Numbered from the stretch's first letter, positions 1 to 10,994 are shown. The stretch: 64,000 bases of DNA from Metallosphaera cuprina Ar-4 (GCF_000204925.1 NC_015435.1:62001-126000); one strand, 5' to 3'. Notes: a model not told the origin generated them from the letters alone. Made by a program: numbers and translations.

Positions 1-660
1 TAAACCCTCCGATTCTCTCTTCTCATTAAATTTCGATTTAGAAAGTACCTCGAACATTCTCTTGGTGAGGTCATTCACTATTTGGGCAGTCCTTTTAGAG
101 TTTAGAGATCCATCTAGAGGCTCGCTATGCAGTACTCTTTTCCCTATCTCATGAGGATCTGTATCAGAGACTTTATCGCTTAAATTATCTCCAGACAAGA
201 CTAATGAAACTCTGTGTTCTGTTCCATGATAAAATCTCACCTTTACTCCCTGAACCTCATCTATCTTACTGTTAAGCTCTTTGACCAAATCATCAGCTTC
301 CTCAATCTTTCTCCCAGCTCTTCTATCTACGACTCGTAAATCATTGTCTACAGTTGCAAAATTTCCTCTAAACGCTACATCACCTTCGTTAAGAGTAGCC
401 CCAGCTCCTAGTGCTTCAAAACTGCCACGTCCTTTATAGTACTTCCTAGGATCTAAACCAAATATGGCAAGATGCGATGTATCGCTTCCCGGGACCACGC
501 CAGGTCCTATCGGGTCCATTAAGCCTACTAACGATGATCTGAGTAAAGAGTCTATGTTAGCTTTATTAGCTTTTTGAAGAGGCGTCTGTCCACCTAAGGC
601 TTCAACCTTTCTATCTCCAAGGCCATCGGCTATAACTAAAAGGATCTTAAGTTTTTTCAT
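1..660 (-). CDS. apgM: archaeal-type 2,3-bisphosphoglycerate-independent phosphoglycerate mutase (3' part beyond window)
   Basis: Interconverts 3- and 2-phosphoglycerate in glycolysis and gluconeogenesis in the cytoplasm. My translation from the ATG at 660 starts [16 protein letters not shown], the metal-binding Asp-Gly of the alkaline-phosphatase superfamily, and continues through [17 protein letters not shown], the ApgM segment that carries the nucleophilic serine. About 220 residues are visible; family members have about 410, so the C-terminal half lies left of the window. The start overlaps the cdc48 stop codon (ATGA), which points to translational coupling downstream of cdc48. The family assignment is firm. 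Confidence 0.93.
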   Translation of the reverse strand, partial: MKKLKILLVIADGLGDRKVEALGGQTPLQKANKANIDSLLRSSLVGLMDPIGPGVVPGSDTSHLAIFGLDPRKYYKGRGSFEALGAGATLNEGDVAFRGNFATVDNDLRVVDRRAGRKIEEADDLVKELNSKIDEVQGVKVRFYHGTEHRVSLVLSGDNLSDKVSDTDPHEIGKRVLHSEPLDGSLNSKRTAQIVNDLTKRMFEVLSKSKFNEKRESEGL

Positions 661-2918
661 CCCAGTGCACTTCTCTTAAGCTCTTTCGCCATCTTCTCAT
701 ATCTATCTATCTGGGCTTTTGTTAGGCTCGGCGTTACTATCTTCATTGCTTCATCAAAATTTTGTGCACTAACCTTGGGAGTGTTAGATTCAATACATTC
801 TTTCATTGTCTTATTATAACATTCTGTTGCTCCATCTCCTTTCACAGCTTTACATTCCCTTTCTGTAACACCGCTACAATTGGAGTATATCTGCCTTAAC
901 GAAATCATTGTGGCCTCTCTTACTAAAGCTTCTAGATCAGCACCAGTATATCCTTCAGTTTTATCTGCTAACGCATTGAGATCGACATCAGGCGCCAAAG
1001 GTACGGACTTAGTGTGAACTTTCAGTATTTCAAGTCTGGCCTGTTTATCAGGAGGTGGTACATAGATTAATCTGTCGAATCTGCCAGGCCTTAGGAGTCC
1101 TGGGTCAATTATGTCAGGTCTATTTGTAGCTGCTATCACAACTACCTTACTTAAAGGTACTATTCCATCCATCTCTGAAAGGAGTTGATTAACCATCCTT
1201 TCTGTGACTCCGCTATCGTATCCCATTCCTCTCATTGGTGCTATAGAGTCTATCTCATCGAAAAATATTACAGTAGGAGCAGTCTGTCTAGCTCTCTTGA
1301 AAATCTCTCTTATAGCCTTCTCGCTCTCTCCAACCCACTTAGAGAGAACTTCAGGTCCTCTGACTGCAATGAAGTTCGCCCCGCTCTCTGTAGCAACAGC
1401 CTTAGCTAACATGGTCTTTCCGGTACCTGGAGGCCCAAACAACAGTACACCTTTTGGCGGTCTGATACCAGTCTTATTGAAAACATCGGGAAATCTCATA
1501 GGCCATTCAACTGCCTCTCTCAATTGCTGTTTTACATTATCTAGTCCACCAATTTCTGACCATCTAACCTTAGGAACCTCTACATATACTTCCCTGAGCA
1601 ATGTAGGTTGTACGAACTTCATAGCGTTCATAAAATCTTCCATAGTTACTTTGAGTTCTTTGAGTACCTCAGGGGATAGTCTATCCTGTTCTAGAAGCTT
1701 CTTTCTATCTCCAGAATTTATGAAACGCCTGAGAGCGTACATCGCCGCCTCTTTAGCTAATGCAGCTATATCTGCACCAGTGTAGCCGTATGTCATCTCA
1801 GCGATCAGGTTTAGGTTAACATCATCAGATAATGGCATATTCCTAGTGTGAACCTGTAATATCTCTTTACGTGCCTTTGTATCAGGTGGCCTAATCTCTA
1901 TTTCCCTATCAAATCGACCAGGTCTCCTCAACGCTTGGTCTACTGCATTAGGTCTGTTAGTAGCCCCGATAACTACTATTCTTCCACGACCTTTAATTCC
2001 GTCCATTAAGGTTAGTAACTGAGACACTACTCTCTTCTCTACCTCGCCTGTCACTTCTTCTCTGCTTGGAGCTATCGCATCTATTTCATCAATAAAAATA
2101 ATTGAAGGAGCGTTCTTGTCCGCATCATCAAATATTTCCCTAAGTCTTTGTTCGCTCTCCCCGTAAAACTTACTCATAATTTCGGGTCCATTTATAGATA
2201 CAAAATAGGCCCCGATTTCATTTGCTAAGGCCCTTGCAAGAAGAGTTTTCCCTACCCCAGGAGGACCGTATAATAAAACTCCTTTTGGTGGTTCAATGCC
2301 TAGATGTTGAAAGAGTTCTGGATGTTTCATAGGTAGCTCTATCATTTCTCTTAGTTTTTCCTTTACGTCATCTAGATCACCTATGTCCTCCCACGTCACT
2401 CTAGGATATACTTGGGCCTCTCTAACAGGTTCCTCCTTTATAGTCATCTCGGTGCTATTTGTGACGAAAACGTAGTTAGTTGGTTGAGTGTTAGAAACGA
2501 CTAGGTCTATAGTGCCTGTGTACAATGGTATAGATACCGTCTCCCCTTTGATTAGTGGCTTGTACATAAGGTACTCCTTTACGTAATCTATAAACGTTTG
2601 ATCGAAACGAATAGGTTGGGTAGGGGCTAACGTCAGCTTAGTTGCAGGATCTACCTTAGCTTTCTTAACGTTTACCTCATCGCCAATAGAGACGCCTATT
2701 GTCTTCCTTACGTATCCATCAACCCTAATCTCTCCATCACTTAAATCATAAGCGGGCATGGACTGCAATAGGGCAGTGCCCGAGGGTCCAGTGAGCTCTA
2801 TATAATCACCAGTTTCTATTCCCAACTTTCTCATAGAGCTCTCAGTCATTCTGGCAATCTTTCTTCCTACATCTTTTTGTCTGGCCTCTAGTACTCTAAG
2901 CTTTAGATTCGACGACAT
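657..2918 (-). CDS. cdc48: Cdc48/VCP-type double AAA+ ATPase
   Basis: Hexameric unfoldase that extracts and unfolds substrates for the proteasome or other partners. It has an N-terminal double-psi barrel region (about residues 1-180), then two AAA modules. D1 has Walker A GPPGVGKT near residue 214 and Walker [12 protein letters not shown]2 has GPPGTGKT near residue 490 and [10 protein letters not shown]. The reading frame extends upstream to 2939, but the only good TATA element (2938-2945) would then sit on the start codon. The ATG at 2918, about 24 nt downstream of it, is the likely leaderless start (753 aa). Near the C-terminus there is an insertion with four cysteines (CSG...ECK...ECY...ECI). 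Divergent from reverse gyrase; apgM follows with a 4-bp overlap. Confidence 0.95.
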   Translation of the reverse strand: MSSNLKLRVLEARQKDVGRKIARMTESSMRKLGIETGDYIELTGPSGTALLQSMPAYDLSDGEIRVDGYVRKTIGVSIGDEVNVKKAKVDPATKLTLAPTQPIRFDQTFIDYVKEYLMYKPLIKGETVSIPLYTGTIDLVVSNTQPTNYVFVTNSTEMTIKEEPVREAQVYPRVTWEDIGDLDDVKEKLREMIELPMKHPELFQHLGIEPPKGVLLYGPPGVGKTLLARALANEIGAYFVSINGPEIMSKFYGESEQRLREIFDDADKNAPSIIFIDEIDAIAPSREEVTGEVEKRVVSQLLTLMDGIKGRGRIVVIGATNRPNAVDQALRRPGRFDREIEIRPPDTKARKEILQVHTRNMPLSDDVNLNLIAEMTYGYTGADIAALAKEAAMYALRRFINSGDRKKLLEQDRLSPEVLKELKVTMEDFMNAMKFVQPTLLREVYVEVPKVRWSEIGGLDNVKQQLREAVEWPMRFPDVFNKTGIRPPKGVLLFGPPGTGKTMLAKAVATESGANFIAVRGPEVLSKWVGESEKAIREIFKRARQTAPTVIFFDEIDSIAPMRGMGYDSGVTERMVNQLLSEMDGIVPLSKVVVIAATNRPDIIDPGLLRPGRFDRLIYVPPPDKQARLEILKVHTKSVPLAPDVDLNALADKTEGYTGADLEALVREATMISLRQIYSNCSGVTERECKAVKGDGATECYNKTMKECIESNTPKVSAQNFDEAMKIVTPSLTKAQIDRYEKMAKELKRSALG

Positions 2919-2937
2919 ATTTGAATCTACTATAACC

Positions 2938-2945
2938 ATTTAAAT
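2938..2945. promoter_or_regulatory. palindromic TATA box shared by cdc48 and reverse gyrase
   Basis: ATTTAAAT is a perfect palindrome centred between 2941 and 2942. It lies 23.5 nt from the cdc48 ATG (2918) on the minus strand and 27.5 nt from the reverse gyrase ATG (2969) on the plus strand. Both distances fit a leaderless archaeal transcript, and no other TATA-like element lies in the 50-bp gap. A single TBP site firing in both directions is an inference. Confidence 0.6.
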
Positions 2946-2968
2946 AAGTCTTTTTGAGATGATAGTTG

Positions 2969-5900
2969 ATGAATGTTAGTGATGACATACCTAACATAGT
3001 TTACATTCAATCATGCCCTAACTGTGGGTCTAACATCACGTCACTTAGATTAGTTCAGGGTTTGACATGTGAGAATTGTCTTGCTGATGGTAAAATCAAA
3101 ATAAACGAATTAAGTGAACTTATTAGTATACTTGAAGAGCAAAATAAAATAAGATTATTACAAAATGAAAAAAATATTCTGAATGAGGAAAAAAATGTAG
3201 TACAGTTATTTAGGAAAGTTGTAGGAACAGGACCAATAGGTCCACAGAGGTCTTGGATAATAAGAGCCCTTAGAGGAGAAAGTTTCGCTATAGTAGCGCC
3301 TCCTGGTCTAGGTAAGACTACTTTCGGAATTATTATGTCTTTGTACTTTGCCTCAAAGTCTCAAAAATCGTTGATGATGTTTCCCACAAAGACATTAGTC
3401 TCTCAGGTAGTTCAGAAAATACAAGAGATGAGTAAACTTTTAGATCAGCCACCAAGAGTCCTTTACTATAGTAGCGGGATTACTAGGTCAAAGAAGGCTG
3501 AGTTTAATAAGTCGCTCAATGAGAGAGACTTTGATGTTTTGATTTCTACATCAAGATACGTCATGGAAAATCTAGACGAATTGAATAAAATAAAATATAG
3601 GTATCTCTTTATTGATGACGTTGACGCAGTACTGAAGTCGAGTAAGAGTTCTATCACCATCCTCAAGTTAATGGGATTCAACGATGATAACATAGGCAAG
3701 GCTAGAGAGCTGCTAAGGTTATCTAGAGACGATAAGTCCTCGTTTGAAGAAATAAGGAAGATAAGAAAAAAGTTCATGGGAGAAAGGATTACAATATTCT
3801 CCTCAGCAACTATAACTAAGAGCAATCCAGTTTTTACATCTCTAGTCGGTTTTAAGCCAGGAAGTGCTACAATATACCTAAGAAATGTTATTGATTCATT
3901 TGTAGTCGAAGAAAATCCTGTTATTCAGGTTAATCAAATAGTAAATAAGCTAGGACCGGGCGGACTTATTTTTGTCCCAATTGACAGGGGACTTAAGTAC
4001 GCTCACGAGATCGAGAAAGGGATAGAAGGGTTAAACGTCTCAGTTTTATCATCAAATAGCACGAAGAAACTAGAAGAGTTCGAAAACGGCTCACTAGACA
4101 TACTTATAGGAGTAGCGACACATTACGGCCTGTTAGTGAGAGGGATTGACATTCCGTGGAGGGTTAGATACACGTTATTTGCTGGTATTCCAAAGTTTAG
4201 ATTCAAACTTGGAGAAACGATGCATCCTCTAGCAATGTTAAGGATACTTACAATATTATCTGTAATCTTAAAGGATCCTAACGTAACAAACACGCTTAAG
4301 ATTGTTAAGTATAAATTGAGAAAGATATCAACCGCAGCCTTAGCAATGTTAGCCAAATCTGTTAAGGAAGGTGATCTAGAGGATAGGAATCTAATTAAAG
4401 CATATGAAATAGTAAATTATTATTTAAAGCAAAAGAACGTTATAGAACAAATATCTCGATTCGGAGATGTATCTGTAAATGGAGATTACATTTCTATGCC
4501 AGACTATCTAACTTATATACAAGCTAGTGGGCGCGCATCTAGGCTATATGGAGGCCATCTTACGACAGGACTATCAGTATTATTGGTAGACGATACTACC
4601 CTCTTTGAACTTTTAAAAAAGAGGCTATCCTTTATTCTTGAAAATCTATCATGGAGTCCCTTTGATATAGAGAACGAGACGGTAGGAGGAATCGGCTTAA
4701 AAGATATAATAAAAAAGATCGATTCTGAAAGATCTGAAATAATGAGAAAAAGGGAAATGGGTACAATTTCTCAGTCATTAGGCAGGATAAAATCCGTTCT
4801 TCTAATAGTAGAATCTCCCAACAAGGCAAAGACTATATCAAATTTTTTCTCACGACCAAGTATTAGGGAATTTGAAGGACTTAGAGTATATGAAACAGTA
4901 ATGGGAGATAAAATATTAATGATAACTGCCAGTGAGGGTCACGTATATGACCTGACAACGAAGGAGATAGGAATTTATGGAGTAGAAGTTCACAGCGGGG
5001 ACGATTCACACATAGATGCCATTCCCTTTTATAATACTATAAAGAAATGTGAAAATGGACATCAGTTTACAGAGTATGGAGAAGGTTGCATTTGTCCTAT
5101 ATGCGGTTCTAAAAATATCAGAGACAAGCAGCGATCCATAAGTGCGTTAAGAGAACTTGCCATGGAAGTTGACGAAGTCCTCATAGGCTCTGACCCTGAC
5201 GTAGAAGGGGAGAAAATAGCTTGGGATTTGTACTTAAACTTGAGACCTTTCAACAATAGAATATACAGGGCTGAATTTCACGAGATAACTAGGAGAGCTA
5301 TAACCGAGTCTATTAACTCACCAAGGAATTTCTCTGTTCCAATGTTGCGTTCTCAATTGGTCAGAAGGATTGAGGATAGATGGATAGGGTTCAAACTGAC
5401 CAGTAAGTTGAAAGAAGAGTTCTGGAGAAAATATTGCACCGAATTTACGTCAAGGAACGATTGCGAAGCAGGTAACAGGAATTTGAGTGCAGGTAGAGTT
5501 CAGACACCAGTACTAGGATGGATAAAGAACAGATATGAGGAATATAAAAGCACGAAAAAGAAGGTTTACGTGGCTAGGTTTAACGGTTTTAGCGTATTAG
5601 TACCTGTGCAGCCTGGAATAAGGAAGAACACTAAGGTAAAGATCATTATAGAGGACCTTCAAAGGAAGCAAGAAACTATAGGACCTTTTCCAGCTTATAC
5701 CACGGATACTTACCTAGCCGACGCCTCAACGTTTTACTTGATTCCTACCCAAGAGTCAATGAGAGTAGCCCAGGATCTGTTTGAGAGCGGTCTCATAACA
5801 TATCATAGGACTGATAGTACCAGGATCTCAAACGTGGGTATAAACGTCGCTGAAACTTTTCTTAAAGACATGATAGGGGAAAAATATAAGGAAATATTCG

Positions 5901-6640
5901 TGCCTAGAAGCTGGGGAGAAGGTGGCGCGCACGAAGCAATTAGACCTACAAGACCGCTTAACGCTGAGCAGTTAAGGGTAATGATAGAGCAGGGAGAGAT
6001 AGAACCTTCTAAGAGACTGACGTTCAATCATTATAGGTTATACGATATGATATTTAGGAGATTTCTATCGAGCCAACTCGTTCCACTCGTTGTTGAAAAA
6101 GAAGTGGTAAAGATATCATGTAAGAAGGGAGAAACTACATTGTCTCTTGACAGTAATGTAGTAGAACAAGTTGTAAAGGTAAGCCTTCAAAAAGACGTAG
6201 GGTTACCATCTGATAATTTATACATTCCTTTCAGATCAGTATCCACCTCGTTAGACAAGGTAGTTAGAGGAACTCTGCCCTTTGAGCTTGAAGCTACTTT
6301 AACTAATTCATTTATTAAAAGCAATAGTCTCCTATTTACTCAGGGGGAACTGGTTTCTGAAATGAAAAATAAGGGAATTGGAAGACCAAGCACTTATTCC
6401 TCTATCATTTCCACCCTCCTGAGAAGAGGTTATGTGTTTGAAAGCATGAAATCTAAGAGGCTGATTCCAACAAGACTAGGAGAGGAAGTATATAAATTCC
6501 TTAGCTATAAGTATGGAAAATTCGTTTCTGAGGATAGAACCAAGGATCTTCTGAAACGTATGGACGATATAGAAGAAGGGAAAGGAGACTATAGGCAAGT
6601 ATTAAAGGAATTATACAACGAAATAAAAGGCATAAGGTGA
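2969..6640 (+). CDS. rgy: reverse gyrase
   Basis: ATP-dependent type IA topoisomerase that introduces positive supercoils, the hallmark enzyme of hyperthermophiles (1223 aa). Domains in order: N-terminal zinc finger (CPNC...CENC, residues about 12-32); helicase-like module with Walker A APPGLGKT near residue 108, IDDVD near 214 and SSAT near 278; a Toprim segment starting [12 protein letters not shown] near residue 610; a second zinc finger (C-x-N-GH...CPIC) near 694-714; catalytic tyrosine in LITYHRTD near residue 945. ATG 2969 is preferred to the TTG one codon earlier because it sits 27 nt from the TATA box. Sulfolobales usually carry two paralogues, TopR1 and TopR2. The neighbourhood with cdc48 and apgM resembles, from memory, the TopR1 locus of S. 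solfataricus. Confidence 0.97.
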   Translation: MNVSDDIPNIVYIQSCPNCGSNITSLRLVQGLTCENCLADGKIKINELSELISILEEQNKIRLLQNEKNILNEEKNVVQLFRKVVGTGPIGPQRSWIIRALRGESFAIVAPPGLGKTTFGIIMSLYFASKSQKSLMMFPTKTLVSQVVQKIQEMSKLLDQPPRVLYYSSGITRSKKAEFNKSLNERDFDVLISTSRYVMENLDELNKIKYRYLFIDDVDAVLKSSKSSITILKLMGFNDDNIGKARELLRLSRDDKSSFEEIRKIRKKFMGERITIFSSATITKSNPVFTSLVGFKPGSATIYLRNVIDSFVVEENPVIQVNQIVNKLGPGGLIFVPIDRGLKYAHEIEKGIEGLNVSVLSSNSTKKLEEFENGSLDILIGVATHYGLLVRGIDIPWRVRYTLFAGIPKFRFKLGETMHPLAMLRILTILSVILKDPNVTNTLKIVKYKLRKISTAALAMLAKSVKEGDLEDRNLIKAYEIVNYYLKQKNVIEQISRFGDVSVNGDYISMPDYLTYIQASGRASRLYGGHLTTGLSVLLVDDTTLFELLKKRLSFILENLSWSPFDIENETVGGIGLKDIIKKIDSERSEIMRKREMGTISQSLGRIKSVLLIVESPNKAKTISNFFSRPSIREFEGLRVYETVMGDKILMITASEGHVYDLTTKEIGIYGVEVHSGDDSHIDAIPFYNTIKKCENGHQFTEYGEGCICPICGSKNIRDKQRSISALRELAMEVDEVLIGSDPDVEGEKIAWDLYLNLRPFNNRIYRAEFHEITRRAITESINSPRNFSVPMLRSQLVRRIEDRWIGFKLTSKLKEEFWRKYCTEFTSRNDCEAGNRNLSAGRVQTPVLGWIKNRYEEYKSTKKKVYVARFNGFSVLVPVQPGIRKNTKVKIIIEDLQRKQETIGPFPAYTTDTYLADASTFYLIPTQESMRVAQDLFESGLITYHRTDSTRISNVGINVAETFLKDMIGEKYKEIFVPRSWGEGGAHEAIRPTRPLNAEQLRVMIEQGEIEPSKRLTFNHYRLYDMIFRRFLSSQLVPLVVEKEVVKISCKKGETTLSLDSNVVEQVVKVSLQKDVGLPSDNLYIPFRSVSTSLDKVVRGTLPFELEATLTNSFIKSNSLLFTQGELVSEMKNKGIGRPSTYSSIISTLLRRGYVFESMKSKRLIPTRLGEEVYKFLSYKYGKFVSEDRTKDLLKRMDDIEEGKGDYRQVLKELYNEIKGIR

Positions 6641-6647
6641 AATATTA

Positions 6648-7526
6648 ATGCTGATCTCGCTTACTCACCTGAAATTGAAGGAGATGTCAAAAAAGCATAA
6701 CGTAGAGAAAGCTAAGAAATTGGTTAAGACAGCTAAAGAAAGGGGGGCAAAGCTAGTTATACTACCTTCACTTTTTCCTGTTGGTAATGGTTTTGAGGTA
6801 TATGATAATGAGAAGAAAATGAGAAGTATGGTTAGAAATTTGGCAGAGAAGATACCTGGAAATACGTCAGAGATAGTCATAAAACTGGCAATGGATGGAC
6901 AGGTCCACGTTATAGCAGGGCCTCTATTAGAGCAGGCGGGTCCCAAAGTTTTCTTGACAACTTTAGTGATTTCCCCAGATGGAGAGATAATAGGGAAGTA
7001 CAGGAAGGTTGCCTCCTCTGAAAAAGATATCAGACTCGGTATCTCAAATGGTAAAGAACCCATGCATGTACTACTTGACAGGAAATACGGTCTGATAGCC
7101 GAGGACGATCTCATGTCTCCTGAGATTAACAGGCTTCTTTATTTTGCAGGGTCGCAAGCAGTTATAGGTACTATGAAGGCTTATGGTAAGAGGCAAGATT
7201 TCATCAAATATGTAGCAATAGCCAGGACGGTTGAGAATGAAATGCCATATTTGATGAACGGTGAGATAATAGAGAGCGAAGACGGGGATATAGTCGGTTA
7301 TTCTCCCACATTTATAACAACTCCTGACTCCCTTATATACAAGGAAGCCAATGAGGAAGATACGATCCTGCTAGTTGAGAGTTCTATGATTTCTGCCTCT
7401 CACGACAATTTAGTAGCAAGGGCTAATGATTTAGAGTCGATTTTAACAGGACTGTGTAAAAGCGTAAAAAGAACGAAATCTAACATAAATGGAGATCAAA
7501 CCCGCAAGAATTATACAGCCACATAG
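6648..7526 (+). CDS. nitrilase-superfamily (carbon-nitrogen hydrolase) protein with degenerate catalytic triad
   Basis: 292 aa with the alpha-beta-beta-alpha pattern of the superfamily: VILPSLFP near residue 37, GKYRKV near residue 115, [12 protein letters not shown] near residue 143. In active members these blocks carry Glu, Lys and Cys. Here the Glu position reads Ser (LPSLF) and the Cys position reads Glu/Asp (IAEDD); only the Lys is kept. It is therefore probably not an amidase or nitrilase; a binding or structural role is possible. It starts 7 bp after the reverse gyrase stop, in the same direction, so it may be co-transcribed. Its 3' end overlaps the convergent rps25e by 16 bp. The superfamily call is firm, the function unknown. 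Confidence 0.8.
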   Translation: MLISLTHLKLKEMSKKHNVEKAKKLVKTAKERGAKLVILPSLFPVGNGFEVYDNEKKMRSMVRNLAEKIPGNTSEIVIKLAMDGQVHVIAGPLLEQAGPKVFLTTLVISPDGEIIGKYRKVASSEKDIRLGISNGKEPMHVLLDRKYGLIAEDDLMSPEINRLLYFAGSQAVIGTMKAYGKRQDFIKYVAIARTVENEMPYLMNGEIIESEDGDIVGYSPTFITTPDSLIYKEANEEDTILLVESSMISASHDNLVARANDLESILTGLCKSVKRTKSNINGDQTRKNYTAT

Positions 7527-7834
7527 ACAGCGGTTCTTCTATTTCTATATGCTTCTTTAATAGTTCCCTGTGCGCTTAGGTCTTTGAGGATCCTTTTAGC
7601 AACGCTAAGAGTTATGTTTGACTTTGTAGCTAGAGTGTACGGAGTAATGATTTTTTCTTTCTTTATCTCATCCTGTACTCTCTTTACCATTTCATCAGAT
7701 ATAGTTATGTTCTTTGATATTATCTCGTTACCTGTTTTACTTGTCTTTTTCTTCTCCTTCTTTTGTTGAGTCTCTGCTTCTTTTTTAAGCCTCTTTTCAA
7801 TGTTACTAATAGGTTTCTTTGAAGCTCCACCCAT
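7511..7834 (-). CDS. rps25e: 30S ribosomal protein S25e
   Basis: Small-subunit protein found in archaea and eukaryotes. The 107-aa product begins MGGASKKP, has a lysine-rich tail (about residues 15-40) that binds rRNA, then a winged-helix core ([13 protein letters not shown] ... [12 protein letters not shown]). An in-frame GTG lies at 7843, but GGTGA at 7840-7844 is an ideal Shine-Dalgarno for the ATG at 7834, which decides the start. It is convergent with the nitrilase-like gene and divergent from the TrmB-type regulator. Confidence 0.93.
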   Translation of the reverse strand: MGGASKKPISNIEKRLKKEAETQQKKEKKKTSKTGNEIISKNITISDEMVKRVQDEIKKEKIITPYTLATKSNITLSVAKRILKDLSAQGTIKEAYRNRRTAVYVAV

Positions 7835-7880
7835 TCTTTTCACCTATTTCCTTTAATTAGACTTAGGGATAATAATCTTT

Positions 7881-8627
7881 ATGAGTAGAGACCTAGTAGA
7901 CGATATCTTAGGAAGAGTAAGTAAGTTCGCTTCTATATTAGGAATATCTAGAAGTGAACTTAAAATATATTCTACACTTCTTCTAGATGGCCGTAGCAAC
8001 GCGAGGGATTTATCAAGAAAGTTAAACATCTCCTATACAAAGATTTATTCGATCCTGAATAAATTGGAAGATAGAGGATGGATTAGGAAGATAGGTAAGA
8101 GACCAGTTACCTACGAGGCAGTATCATTGAGAGATCTATGGTCAAATATAAAAAGGATTCTAGAGTTGAAAGTTAATGAATTTGAAAAGGAATTTATTGA
8201 ACCTCTCTCTTCTATGATAGATTCTACTTCAGCTTACACCGTTGTTGTTGTCCCTCCTGCCGGTTTGAAGAAAACGTTAATAGACGTGCTAAACGAGCCT
8301 AGTAACAGATATTTAATTGCTATCTCTTTCTCAGAACTGATTGATGAGGAGGTGTACCAATTAATTAACACTAAATCCTTTAATTCAGAGGTTAGACTGA
8401 TTTTGCAGAAAGGGATAAGACTACCTGAGAAATCATCAATAGAAATTAGAATATTGGACAATATGTTCGGAAGCGGTGTAGTTACCTCCTCTTCCGTTAT
8501 GTTGGTAATTCGATCCCATGATAACTTATCTAGCATTATATCTAATCACAGATACCTTGTCGATATAGCTCAGGTATATTTTGCTCACTTGTGGGATCAA
8601 GCCATTCCTATAAGCACAAATCCTTAA
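7881..8627 (+). CDS. TrmB-family transcriptional regulator
   Basis: 248 aa. Residues about 20-75 form a winged helix-turn-helix ([20 protein letters not shown], then the recognition helix around [19 protein letters not shown]) of the TrmB/Rrf type, followed by a helix (about 85-110) that may dimerise and a C-terminal domain of about 130 residues that could bind an effector. No sugar-binding residues are obvious, so the ligand is unknown. ATG 7881 lies about 26 nt downstream of TTTAATTAG, consistent with a leaderless transcript. The next gene, a small RHH protein, follows after 37 bp in the same direction. Confidence 0.8.
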   Translation: MSRDLVDDILGRVSKFASILGISRSELKIYSTLLLDGRSNARDLSRKLNISYTKIYSILNKLEDRGWIRKIGKRPVTYEAVSLRDLWSNIKRILELKVNEFEKEFIEPLSSMIDSTSAYTVVVVPPAGLKKTLIDVLNEPSNRYLIAISFSELIDEEVYQLINTKSFNSEVRLILQKGIRLPEKSSIEIRILDNMFGSGVVTSSSVMLVIRSHDNLSSIISNHRYLVDIAQVYFAHLWDQAIPISTNP

Positions 8628-8664
8628 AAGAAAAGGCAAAGGTATCATCTATATTGAGGTAAAG

Positions 8665-8811
8665 ATGAAAATAATAACCGTTAAACTTCCTGAACAGTTC
8701 CTAGAAGCTATGGATGAGCTAGTAAACACAGGGAGATATGAAACTAGAAGTGAGGTAATAAGGGCAGCTATTGGTGATTTTATAAGAAAGGAGTTATGGA
8801 TTAAAGATTAG
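8665..8811 (+). CDS. ribbon-helix-helix (CopG/Arc-type) protein, 48 aa
   Basis: A 48-residue protein with the complete RHH fold pattern: N-terminal strand KIITVKLP, helix [15 protein letters not shown], turn, and helix [17 protein letters not shown]. The R-Y-x-T-R-S-E-V-I-R segment is typical of archaeal CopG-like DNA-binding dimers. Start: ATG 8665 follows GAGGT (8656-8660) at 4 nt spacing. Such proteins bind operators as dimers; the target here is unknown. Its stop codon overlaps the first base of a candidate C/D box RNA. Confidence 0.85.
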   Translation: MKIITVKLPEQFLEAMDELVNTGRYETRSEVIRAAIGDFIRKELWIKD

Positions 8812-8859
8812 TGATGAAGGCTGGTATTAATGAACTGTGAATTGAGACACCAATTCTGA
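8811..8859 (+). ncRNA. candidate C/D box sRNA (weak)
   Basis: The gap between the RHH gene and trmI holds GTGATGA (8811-8817, perfect C box) and CTGA (8856-8859, perfect D box) 49 nt apart, the right size for an archaeal methylation guide. An internal CTGT at 8835 could be D', and GTGAATT after it a poor C'. The 12 nt before the D box (8844-8855) would be the guide. The internal boxes are imperfect, so this is tentative. Confidence 0.3.
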
Positions 8860-8888
8860 TAAGGTAAGATTTTTTACGTAAAGGCTTT

Positions 8889-9686
8889 ATGTTAGTTAAC
8901 GTGACCATAAAAGAAGGAGACTTAGTTGTAGTTTGGATCGACCCAAAGAGGGTGTACTTGGTAAGGTTAGAAAGGGGCAGGAGGCTAGATACAGACAAGG
9001 GATTCATTTTGTTTGATGATATAATTGGAAAAGAGTACGGAGTCTCGATTAAGTTGATCAAAGGTAACGCTTATATAATGTATCCGACCATTGATTACAT
9101 CTATAATGGTTTACATAGGCCTTCTCAAGTTCTTTACCCAAAGGACATAGGATATATGATCTTTAAATCCGGAATTAAGCCCGGAGACGTTGTAGTGGAG
9201 GCAGGGACGGGATCAGGGTTTCTTACCATTATACTCTCTAACTTTTTAGGCGAGAACGGAAGAGTGATAACCTACGATCTTAGAGAGGATATGCAAGAGA
9301 GAGCTAGAAAGAACCTAGAGACTTTAGGGTTATCTAAGAGGGTGACATTCAAAATAGGTGATGTGAGAAATAGGATAGATGAAACTGGTGTGGACTCTAT
9401 ATTTTTAGACATGCCAGATCCTTGGTTGGCCACAGCTAACGCGTATGAGGCCCTTAAGCCATCTGGTAGCTTAATTGTGTTCGTTCCTACGGTTAACCAG
9501 GTAGAGAAAGCTTTCACATCACTTAGGAAAAACGGATTCGTTGACGTAGAGGCAGTAGAGCTTCTTGTTAGGGAGTATCAAATAAAGGATGGAGCAACTA
9601 GACCTAAAAGCATAGGTGTTATGCATACAGGTTACATCATTTCAGGTAGAAAATCAATAAAAGGAAGTTCTGAAATAGTTGAGTGA
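8889..9686 (+). CDS. trmI: tRNA (adenine-N1)-methyltransferase TrmI (m1A57/58)
   Basis: SAM-dependent methyltransferase that modifies A58, and in archaea also A57, in the T-loop of tRNAs. 265 aa: an N-terminal beta domain (about 1-75); the TrmI-specific stretch around [11 protein letters not shown]; then a Rossmann fold with motif [12 protein letters not shown] near residue 103, an acidic ribose-binding residue in ITYDLRED, and FLDMPDPW near 172, the catalytic-face motif. The start ATG 8889 has no Shine-Dalgarno and is probably leaderless. The ATP synthase stalk gene follows after 7 bp. Confidence 0.92.
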   Translation: MLVNVTIKEGDLVVVWIDPKRVYLVRLERGRRLDTDKGFILFDDIIGKEYGVSIKLIKGNAYIMYPTIDYIYNGLHRPSQVLYPKDIGYMIFKSGIKPGDVVVEAGTGSGFLTIILSNFLGENGRVITYDLREDMQERARKNLETLGLSKRVTFKIGDVRNRIDETGVDSIFLDMPDPWLATANAYEALKPSGSLIVFVPTVNQVEKAFTSLRKNGFVDVEAVELLVREYQIKDGATRPKSIGVMHTGYIISGRKSIKGSSEIVE

Positions 9687-9693
9687 TTATAAT

Positions 9694-10026
9694 ATGAGCG
9701 AGGCTAGACTCAGTATCTTAGCTAAAGCATTGGTTGAGTTCGAAGAGGACATTAAGAAAATAAAAAGAGACACGTCTGATAACGCCAAGTCTATAATCCT
9801 AAAGGCGCAAAGCCTTACTGCAGAACTAGAGACCGTGGCTGAATCCACATTAAATGAGGCTGAGAAATCCATTGAGAACGAAAAGTCATCAATTATAAAT
9901 TCCCTAAGGAAGAAATATAACGAGGATAAGGAGTCCATTTTGAAACAGATCAAACAACGCGCGGAGAGCAATCTCGATGTAGCTATCCAAGAGGTTTTAA
10001 AGGCGTTAGAGGGGGCTTATAAGTGA
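9694..10026 (+). CDS. A-type ATP synthase peripheral-stalk coiled-coil subunit (H-like)
   Basis: 110 aa, almost entirely charged alpha-helix (heptad-like E/K/I/L repeats, few prolines), like the H/G subunits that form the stator stalk of A/V-type ATPases. The identification rests on this composition and on position: the next gene, overlapping by 4 bp, is subunit C of the same enzyme. A TTG lies upstream at 9679, but GAGTGAT at 9681-9687 is a good ribosome binding site for ATG 9694. It could instead be a divergent subunit E fragment, but it lacks the globular C-terminal half of subunit E (usually about 190 aa). Confidence 0.65.
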   Translation: MSEARLSILAKALVEFEEDIKKIKRDTSDNAKSIILKAQSLTAELETVAESTLNEAEKSIENEKSSIINSLRKKYNEDKESILKQIKQRAESNLDVAIQEVLKALEGAYK

Positions 10027-10994
10027 GCTCTACAGCTGCCTATATTACCTCAGTATCAAGGCTTTTCAAATCCACAACTTTGACTAAAGGCACGCTGAAC
10101 GAGTTGCTCTCCTCTAAGGATTGGAAGGAGCTTTTAAGTATACTAAAAGAAAAGGGAATATTGGAAGAAAACCTTGACAGCGTGGAGAAGGCAGAGATAG
10201 TATTAAGGAAAAAAGCGTTGGCTAGGCTTCAGGAGTTATACAATCTTTCAAATTCAGTCAAACTAGCAAGAGATATAGTTTTAGGTTACATTTATCAACA
10301 AACATTAGACGAATTTACATATCTAGTGTCATTAGTTTGGAATAAGATAAAGGGCGACACCTCCAAGCTATTATATTTACAAGGAAAGGTAGATCAGATA
10401 CCATCAAGTATGGAAGAGTTAAACTCTATACTTCAAGGAACCATACACGGCCAAGCTCTATCCTTTGCCGTGTCTAAAGGGCCTAAAGATTTATCTCAAT
10501 TAAACTCACTTTTGGACTACTTTTTCATATATTACATGAACTCACTTACAGAGGGATTGAAGGGTGAATGGAAAGTATCTGCCAATTCAATCCTTTGCGA
10601 ATATAAGGATTATTACTCTGCGAGTATCGCAATTAGGCAAAAATTAAATCTAGGAATAAGATGTCGCCTTAACGAGGACGACATTAGAGATCTATCTTCT
10701 TCCAAATCTTCAGAAGAAATTACAAATATATTGAGAAGAACAGTTTATTCTAGAAACTTAGATCTGTCTTCAATATACTCAGCGTTGGCCTCTTTTCACA
10801 CCCTGGCTAGGAGTGCTTCGCGCGTAGGTGCGTTGAGTGTGTTCATGGGATCGCCGTTTAATCCAATAGTGGCAATGGGAGTGTCACAGCTCATTAGATT
10901 AGATACGGAAGATCTGATTATGTTGTTGAACGGTACTAAACTTGGATATCTACCTGAAAGGTTGAAGGGCTATATGTCCTTTCAGCTGATTTAA
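10023..10994 (+). CDS. atpC: A-type ATP synthase subunit C (central-stalk cap, V-type d homologue)
   Basis: Subunit C sits on the membrane rotor ring and links it to the central stalk D/F. The 323-aa protein is all-helical, with the family pattern of repeated three-helix units (e.g. LNELLSSKDWKELLSILK near the start, and the ending AMGVSQLIRLDTEDLIMLLNG-like segment seen in archaeal AtpC). Start GTG 10023 overlaps the stop of the preceding stalk gene (GTGA). A purine-rich GAGGGGG lies 8-14 nt upstream. The 3' end overlaps a convergent hypothetical gene by 45 bp. Confidence 0.85.
   Translation: MSSTAAYITSVSRLFKSTTLTKGTLNELLSSKDWKELLSILKEKGILEENLDSVEKAEIVLRKKALARLQELYNLSNSVKLARDIVLGYIYQQTLDEFTYLVSLVWNKIKGDTSKLLYLQGKVDQIPSSMEELNSILQGTIHGQALSFAVSKGPKDLSQLNSLLDYFFIYYMNSLTEGLKGEWKVSANSILCEYKDYYSASIAIRQKLNLGIRCRLNEDDIRDLSSSKSSEEITNILRRTVYSRNLDLSSIYSALASFHTLARSASRVGALSVFMGSPFNPIVAMGVSQLIRLDTEDLIMLLNGTKLGYLPERLKGYMSFQLI

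Noticed and set aside
1204-1785. Long open frame antisense to cdc48
   Set aside because: It mirrors the conserved second AAA module codon by codon and has no family-like features; an artefact of codon bias.
6665-7114. Open frame antisense to the nitrilase-like gene
   Set aside because: No ribosome site or promoter, low-complexity Ser/Leu composition typical of antisense frames.
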